Part shown: piece after piece, positions 6,990 through 9,553 of the stretch
Numbering within the stretch: the first letter of the stretch is position 1
Layout: each line of letters opens with the position of its first letter
DNA from: Candidatus Bathyarchaeota archaeon
GTDB lineage: Archaea; Thermoproteota; Bathyarchaeia; TCS64; B23
DNA length: 9,553 nucleotides
Reading direction: 5' to 3'
NCBI GenBank assembly: GCA_029259285.1
Contig: JAPDJB010000180.1
Span: forward strand, 1-9,553
The notes under the pieces: generated by a model
The model's database searches: none
What the model saw: the letters and a program-made list of their open reading frames with translations, nothing else
Told to the model about the DNA's origin: nothing
Translations under genes and position numbers: made by a program

Positions 6990-8198
6990 TCAACATATTG
7001 TGATTCTGCCCATAGCTAAATCCATGCAGAACTGGTCTAAGCGCTGGAACTCTCCCTCGACGACATCTCTGATCTCGGATTCAACCTCGCTGAGCTTCGT
7101 CCCCTCCTCTGGGATAACCTGAACCGATGCGGCCTTAGGCTCATTTATCGGTCTACCTATATCGCTGAGGAGCCAGACGTAGACCTCCTTCAGGCCGTTG
7201 ACCTCATCCATGATCCTGTTGGCTATCCTGAAGGTGAGGGTGTTATAGATCTTGCCGACGTGGCTGACGGGATTCTTCCCCGCGGCAGCCTCGGAACTGA
7301 TGGGTCGGTTCAGGGGTATGACGCCGATGACGTTGTTTCCACGGCCAACCTGACCTGAGTCGCCGCCCTCGGCTGAGGTTCCCAGAACCGTGAGATAACA
7401 ACCCTTGACGCCCCTTCCACGGGCGTCGAGGACGTTTAGCGAGAAGTCGATCTCATCGAAGCCCTCCCTATCGGCGAGGAACTCCCTTATAGCCTCAGCC
7501 ACCTCACCCTTCTTCCTGAAGTAATCCTCCTCGCCCTCGATGAACCTGTCGACGAAGGCCATGGCTATGGTGAGGTGAAGCCTTCCATTATGCCTGAGAC
7601 CCATGATCTTGACATCCTCCCCAGACTCTGGGTAATCCCTCTTAAACTCGGGGGAGTTGAGGTAGCGCTCCAGGTCGAGGATGAGCCTCTCAGTCTTTGT
7701 CATGGGCGCATAGCCGACGGCCGCCGAGGTGTCATTTGCTCCGAGGAATTTCCCCCTCCTCTCGAAGATGTCCTGAAGCGATACGGCTCCAGGCTTAATC
7801 TCGCTCTGATAGTTGACGTGGATGTCTGGGTCGACGAAGCGGAGGTTCCTCCGAAGCCACTCCTTCGTGCTCCTTATGGCGATCTCATTGACGGGAATCC
7901 GCTCATCTCCGACGTCGAAGGTGGCCCTGTCGCCGTAGACGATGAGCATCGGCGTTATCACCTCGCCTCCACCGAATTTCACCCGTGTCTCCCCAGCGGC
8001 CAGCAATCCCTTATCGAGGTTGTGATGGAGGATCATCCCGAAGCGTTTGAGATACTCCTTCGACAGCTCTATTGAGACCTCGTTCATGATGGCATCGCAG
8101 ATGGAGTCCGGATGACCCAGCCCCTTCCGCTCACAGATCTCAAGGGGCTGCTCCTCTAGAGCCACCTGCCTCAACTCTGTTATCATGAGATTCCTCAT
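6990..8198 (-). CDS. mat: S-adenosylmethionine synthetase, archaeal type
   Basis: Makes S-adenosylmethionine from ATP and methionine in the cytoplasm. The sequence follows the archaeal (gamma) family, which differs strongly from bacterial MetK. N-terminal MRN-x-x-x, ERKGLGHPDSICDAI (23-37), LHHNLDKGLLAAGE (57-70), KFGGG (74-78), the NDTSAAVGYAPMTKTERL stretch (155-172), EDVKIMGLR (194-202), glycine-rich GTSAEGGDSGQVGRGN (273-288), RPISSEAAAGKNPVSHVGK (298-316) and IGRPINEPKA (347-356) are all present in order. At 402 residues it is full length (about 400-406 is usual). ATG 8198 is preferred to ATG 8186 because MRN aligns with the family start and GAGGG (8209-8205) sits 6 bases upstream. The next gene on the same strand, the MetE-like methionine synthase, supplies its substrate. 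Confidence 0.96.
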   Translation of the reverse strand: MRNLMITELRQVALEEQPLEICERKGLGHPDSICDAIMNEVSIELSKEYLKRFGMILHHNLDKGLLAAGETRVKFGGGEVITPMLIVYGDRATFDVGDERIPVNEIAIRSTKEWLRRNLRFVDPDIHVNYQSEIKPGAVSLQDIFERRGKFLGANDTSAAVGYAPMTKTERLILDLERYLNSPEFKRDYPESGEDVKIMGLRHNGRLHLTIAMAFVDRFIEGEEDYFRKKGEVAEAIREFLADREGFDEIDFSLNVLDARGRGVKGCYLTVLGTSAEGGDSGQVGRGNNVIGVIPLNRPISSEAAAGKNPVSHVGKIYNTLTFRIANRIMDEVNGLKEVYVWLLSDIGRPINEPKAASVQVIPEEGTKLSEVESEIRDVVEGEFQRLDQFCMDLAMGRITIC

Positions 8199-8204
8199 CT
8201 CGAT

Positions 8205-8252
8205 CCCTCTATGATGATTGGAATATCATGGGGGTAAATTAAAAATATTTTC
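8205..8252 (-). promoter_or_regulatory. Promoter and ribosome-binding site of the mat operon
   Basis: On the minus strand an A+T-rich AAAATATTTTTAATTT (8252-8237) is the likely TATA element. Transcription start would lie near 8219, giving a leader of about 20 bases with GAGGG (8209-8205) 6 bases before ATG 8198. The same stretch carries a T5 run (8245-8241) on the minus strand that could also end transcripts coming from the gene at 8307-9122. The A+T-rich block continues to about 8294 and includes TTAATT twice (8266-8271 and 8275-8280), spaced 9 bases apart. Confidence 0.5.
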
Positions 8253-8291
8253 CAACTTTTCACCTTTAATTATGTTAATTTTGACTATTTT

Positions 8292-8305
8292 ATTCCTATA
8301 GGAAT
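8292..8305. repeat. Perfect 14-bp palindrome ATTCCTATAGGAAT upstream of mat
   Basis: ATTCCTATAGGAAT is its own reverse complement over all 14 bases. It lies 1 base past the stop codon of the downstream end of the 8307-9122 gene and about 95-107 bases upstream of the mat start, 40 bases upstream of the mat TATA-like box. A perfect palindrome of this size is typical of a homodimeric regulator site; as RNA it would be a weak stem with no loop. No second copy was seen in the window. Confidence 0.5.
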
Positions 8306-8306
8306 C

Positions 8307-9122
8307 TCAGGGAGGAGCGTTCACCACCTCTAATAGCCTCATCCTGTAATCCTCAATCCGCTCCCGTCTAACCCCCTCACGCTCTATTAGGGGGAGATCC
8401 TCAACGACTCTCCTGATCTCCCCCTCAGCCCTTGAGCCTCCCCCCTCAACCATGAGATGCCTTACAGCGCTGCTCAGCCGATGGATGGACTCCCGTAGGG
8501 GTTTACCCCCGATGCCTCTGAGATAGCTGTCCTCCATCATCTCCAATAGGACTGCCTGGACGAGTAGGAGAGGCTCCATGCTTCCGCTTGGTATGCTCAG
8601 CCTCACAGGGTATCGCCTCAGCTCCCTGAAGTAGCTGAGGGTCGCCCTCTGGAGGATGTCGATCTCATAGCTTAGATTTGGCTGCCTCTTCAACTCCTCA
8701 ACCTCCACGCTTCTAGAGGCCTCAACGGCTCTGCTCAGGTATATCTTGGCATCGATCCAATAGCCCTGTAGTAGGCTTATGGCGGCGTTGGCGATGTAAT
8801 CCATCCATCTATTCACCGTCCTCCAAACCTCGCCAGCTTTACGGGTGAGGATGAGGAGTATGAACTCCATCTCCCGCATCTCCCTCGCCAGCTGCTCAGG
8901 CGGCGTCCCTATCGGCCCAAGCTCCAGGGCCGGCTCCAGCCAGATGGCGACCTCCCGCTCCCTATGATCCGGAGAGTCGATGAGCCTCCCATGGAGCTCC
9001 TCGATTCCCTCTAGGGTCGGCTCCTTGTAGAGCCTTGAGAGGGTTTCAACCTCCACGCGATTTACGATGGAGCATTCATAGGCGAGGCCTGCGACGATCT
9101 TAAGGTATCTTTCATCCTCCAA
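8307..9122 (-). CDS. Unrecognised helical protein
   Basis: A 271-residue soluble protein that I do not recognise. It is rich in Leu, Glu and Arg, with long amphipathic stretches predicted as helices (about 76-135, 152-170, 182-202, 207-225, 255-267). It has no signal peptide, clear membrane span, metal cluster or nucleotide-binding motif. Codon use (AGG-rich, GC-rich third positions) resembles its neighbours, so there is no sign of recent transfer. The reading frame is open and much longer than expected by chance, and its intergenic flanks are A+T-rich. The start is uncertain. TTG 9122 is the first in-frame start after a stop at 9137-9135, but the good ribosome-binding site GGAGGT (9147-9142) is correctly placed for an out-of-frame ATG at 9135, not for the TTG. 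It is divergent from the zinc-ribbon gene and upstream of mat on the same strand, probably transcribed separately. Confidence 0.7.
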   Translation of the reverse strand: MEDERYLKIVAGLAYECSIVNRVEVETLSRLYKEPTLEGIEELHGRLIDSPDHREREVAIWLEPALELGPIGTPPEQLAREMREMEFILLILTRKAGEVWRTVNRWMDYIANAAISLLQGYWIDAKIYLSRAVEASRSVEVEELKRQPNLSYEIDILQRATLSYFRELRRYPVRLSIPSGSMEPLLLVQAVLLEMMEDSYLRGIGGKPLRESIHRLSSAVRHLMVEGGGSRAEGEIRRVVEDLPLIEREGVRRERIEDYRMRLLEVVNAPP

Positions 9123-9141
9123 GGGATACTCGCATCATCCT

Positions 9142-9163
9142 ACCTCCATCCCCTAGATATATC
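9142..9163 (-). promoter_or_regulatory. Likely promoter of the helical-protein gene, with a GGAGGT motif
   Basis: On the minus strand AGATATATCT (9163-9154), a perfect 10-bp palindrome, is a good TATA-like box and would start transcription near 9133. GGAGGT at 9147-9142 lies between this box and the gene. If transcription starts near 9133 the motif is not in the mRNA and the TTG at 9122 has an 11-base leader. If it starts further upstream, GGAGGT would instead serve a tiny frame beginning ATGATG at 9138. Confidence 0.4.
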
Positions 9164-9232
9164 TTGGCCTAATACGATGAGTCTCAGAGTTTAAGATATG
9201 GGGGAAAAACGCTGCTATCTGATCCTTCTCCT

Positions 9233-9330
9233 ATACAGCCTCCTGACACTGGGATTATGAGGCTGTATTAGATGTAATATCAAGGGGCGTCCCAGCCCCC
9301 TCTAATGGGGTTTGAGGGCTGAAACCATTA
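9233..9330. other. Three contiguous potential hairpins; candidate structured RNA or regulatory region
   Basis: Hairpin 1 pairs ATACAGCCTC (9233-9242) with GAGGCTGTAT (9259-9268), 10 perfect base pairs around a 16-base loop. Hairpin 2 has an outer stem TTAGA (9268-9272)/TCTAA (9301-9305) enclosing GGGGC (9284-9288)/GCCCC (9295-9299). Hairpin 3 pairs TAATGG (9303-9308) and TTT (9311-9313) with AAA and CCATTA (9322-9330), with two bulged G. A competing pairing joins CAGCCCCCTC (9293-9302, read with bulge) to GAGGGCTG (9314-9321). On the minus strand a T5 run (9209-9205) follows the structure and AAGTATAAT (9336-9328) precedes it, so a leftward RNA of about 100 bases is conceivable. No known RNA family was recognised, and chance pairing in GC-rich sequence is possible. 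Confidence 0.35.
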
Positions 9331-9372
9331 TACTTGAAGTTATCTCCCACCATTTAGAGATTAGAGGTGGAG
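9327..9372 (+). promoter_or_regulatory. Promoter and ribosome-binding site of the zinc-ribbon gene
   Basis: ATTATACTT (9327-9335) is a TATA-like box that would start transcription near 9358. GAGGTGG (9364-9370) lies directly before ATG 9373, a plausible ribosome-binding site with short spacing. Upstream TCTCCCACC (9343-9351) can pair with GGTGGAGA (9366-9373) with one bulged C, covering both the ribosome-binding site and the start codon if the transcript begins upstream of 9343. Confidence 0.45.
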
Positions 9373-9553
9373 ATGGAGGAGACAACCATCTGTAGGAACT
9401 GTGGGAGGGAAGTCCCAAAGACGCTATACTGCATCTACTGCGGCGCACCCCTCATAGGGCTAGAGGCTGAGGAGAGGAGAGAGGAGAAGGAGGAGATAAG
9501 AGAACAAGCTGAGAGGAGGATAGACGTTGAAGGCGTGGAGGAGTCTAAAACCG
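9373..9553 (+). CDS. Zinc-ribbon domain protein, 5' part only
   Basis: An open frame from ATG 9373 to the right edge, 60 codons and one extra base with no stop. Residues 7-23 hold two C-x-x-C knuckles (C7-R-N-C10 and C20-I-Y-C23) separated by nine residues, each followed by G, with a proline in GAPL. This is the pattern of the short zinc-ribbon domain found at the N-terminus of many archaeal proteins. From about residue 30 the chain becomes highly charged (AEERREEKEEIREQAERRI), likely a helix or coiled-coil linker to a missing C-terminal domain. The domain that would define its job lies outside the window. GTG 9367 is a possible alternative start two codons upstream; an in-frame stop lies at 9355-9357. 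It is divergent from the helical-protein gene, with 250 bases between the starts. Confidence 0.75.
   Translation, partial: MEETTICRNCGREVPKTLYCIYCGAPLIGLEAEERREEKEEIREQAERRIDVEGVEESKT

Noticed and set aside
7575..8075. 166-codon plus-strand open frame opposite mat.
   Set aside because: Lies wholly within the conserved coding part of mat; no independent motif or start signal.
8566..8590. PSGSMEP in the helical protein (residues 178-184) resembles the catalytic Ser motif of signal peptidase I.
   Set aside because: There is no membrane anchor, no downstream Lys region or other family boxes, and the surroundings are helical; chance match.
9174..9222. GATGA (9176-9180) and CTGA (9219-9222) at a spacing that could suit a C/D-box guide RNA.
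   Set aside because: Box C is incomplete and no D' or C' boxes lie between, so there is no real support.
9307..9326. GGTTT...AAACC looks like the T-arm of a tRNA.
   Set aside because: The loop is 8 bases and lacks TTC-x-A, and no acceptor, D or anticodon arm can be built around it.
1..9553. CRISPR arrays, insertion sequences, integrase or toxin genes as the source of a novel system.
   Set aside because: No regularly spaced repeats, transposase motifs or composition change seen; all long frames have similar codon use.

Overview
The window looks like archaeal chromosome, probably from a thermophilic or anaerobic member of the Thermoproteota/Bathyarchaeia side of the tree. The support is a Hel308-type DNA repair helicase, an archaeal-type (gamma) S-adenosylmethionine synthetase, a short archaeal core-MetE methionine synthase, a COG1751-like pyruvate-kinase-C-terminal-like protein, heavy use of AGG/AGA for arginine, and A+T-rich TATA-like boxes ahead of genes instead of bacterial -35/-10 promoters. 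The phylum is an inference; the domain Archaea is fairly safe. No tRNA, rRNA, CRISPR array, insertion sequence or phage gene was seen.

Layout. 1-280 (minus): start of a pyruvate-kinase-C-terminal-like protein cut by the left edge. 281-338: divergent promoter region with an AATATT/CTAGA dyad. 339-4456 (plus): hel308, a small EVE/PUA-like beta-barrel protein, and an asparagine-synthetase-like protein, with gaps of 24 and 5 bases, so probably one operon. 4453-5793 (minus): a flavin disulfide reductase of the CoA-disulfide reductase/NADH oxidase type; its stop codon interlocks with that of the plus operon. 5880-8198 (minus): mat followed 18 bases later by a core-MetE-like methionine synthase, i.e. 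methionine formation plus its conversion to S-adenosylmethionine in one unit. 8199-8306: A+T-rich promoter region of mat with a perfect 14-bp palindrome. 8307-9122 (minus): an unrecognised helical protein with an awkward TTG start. 9123-9372: divergent intergenic region with three back-to-back predicted hairpins. 9373-9553 (plus): start of a zinc-ribbon protein cut by the right edge.

How the parts fit. The mat/MetE pair is a clear pathway unit for methyl metabolism. The disulfide reductase would serve thiol redox balance or oxygen/peroxide defence and has its own promoter. The plus-strand operon joins a replication-fork repair helicase to a putative modified-nucleic-acid reader and an ATP-dependent amide-forming enzyme. 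The last of these has lost the glutaminase cysteine and other glutamine-site residues, and has Gln in place of a catalytic Glu in its synthetase site. That operon, together with the structured intergenic region near the right end, is the most promising place for something undescribed, but any shared function is a hypothesis. Everything else reads as ordinary archaeal housekeeping sequence.
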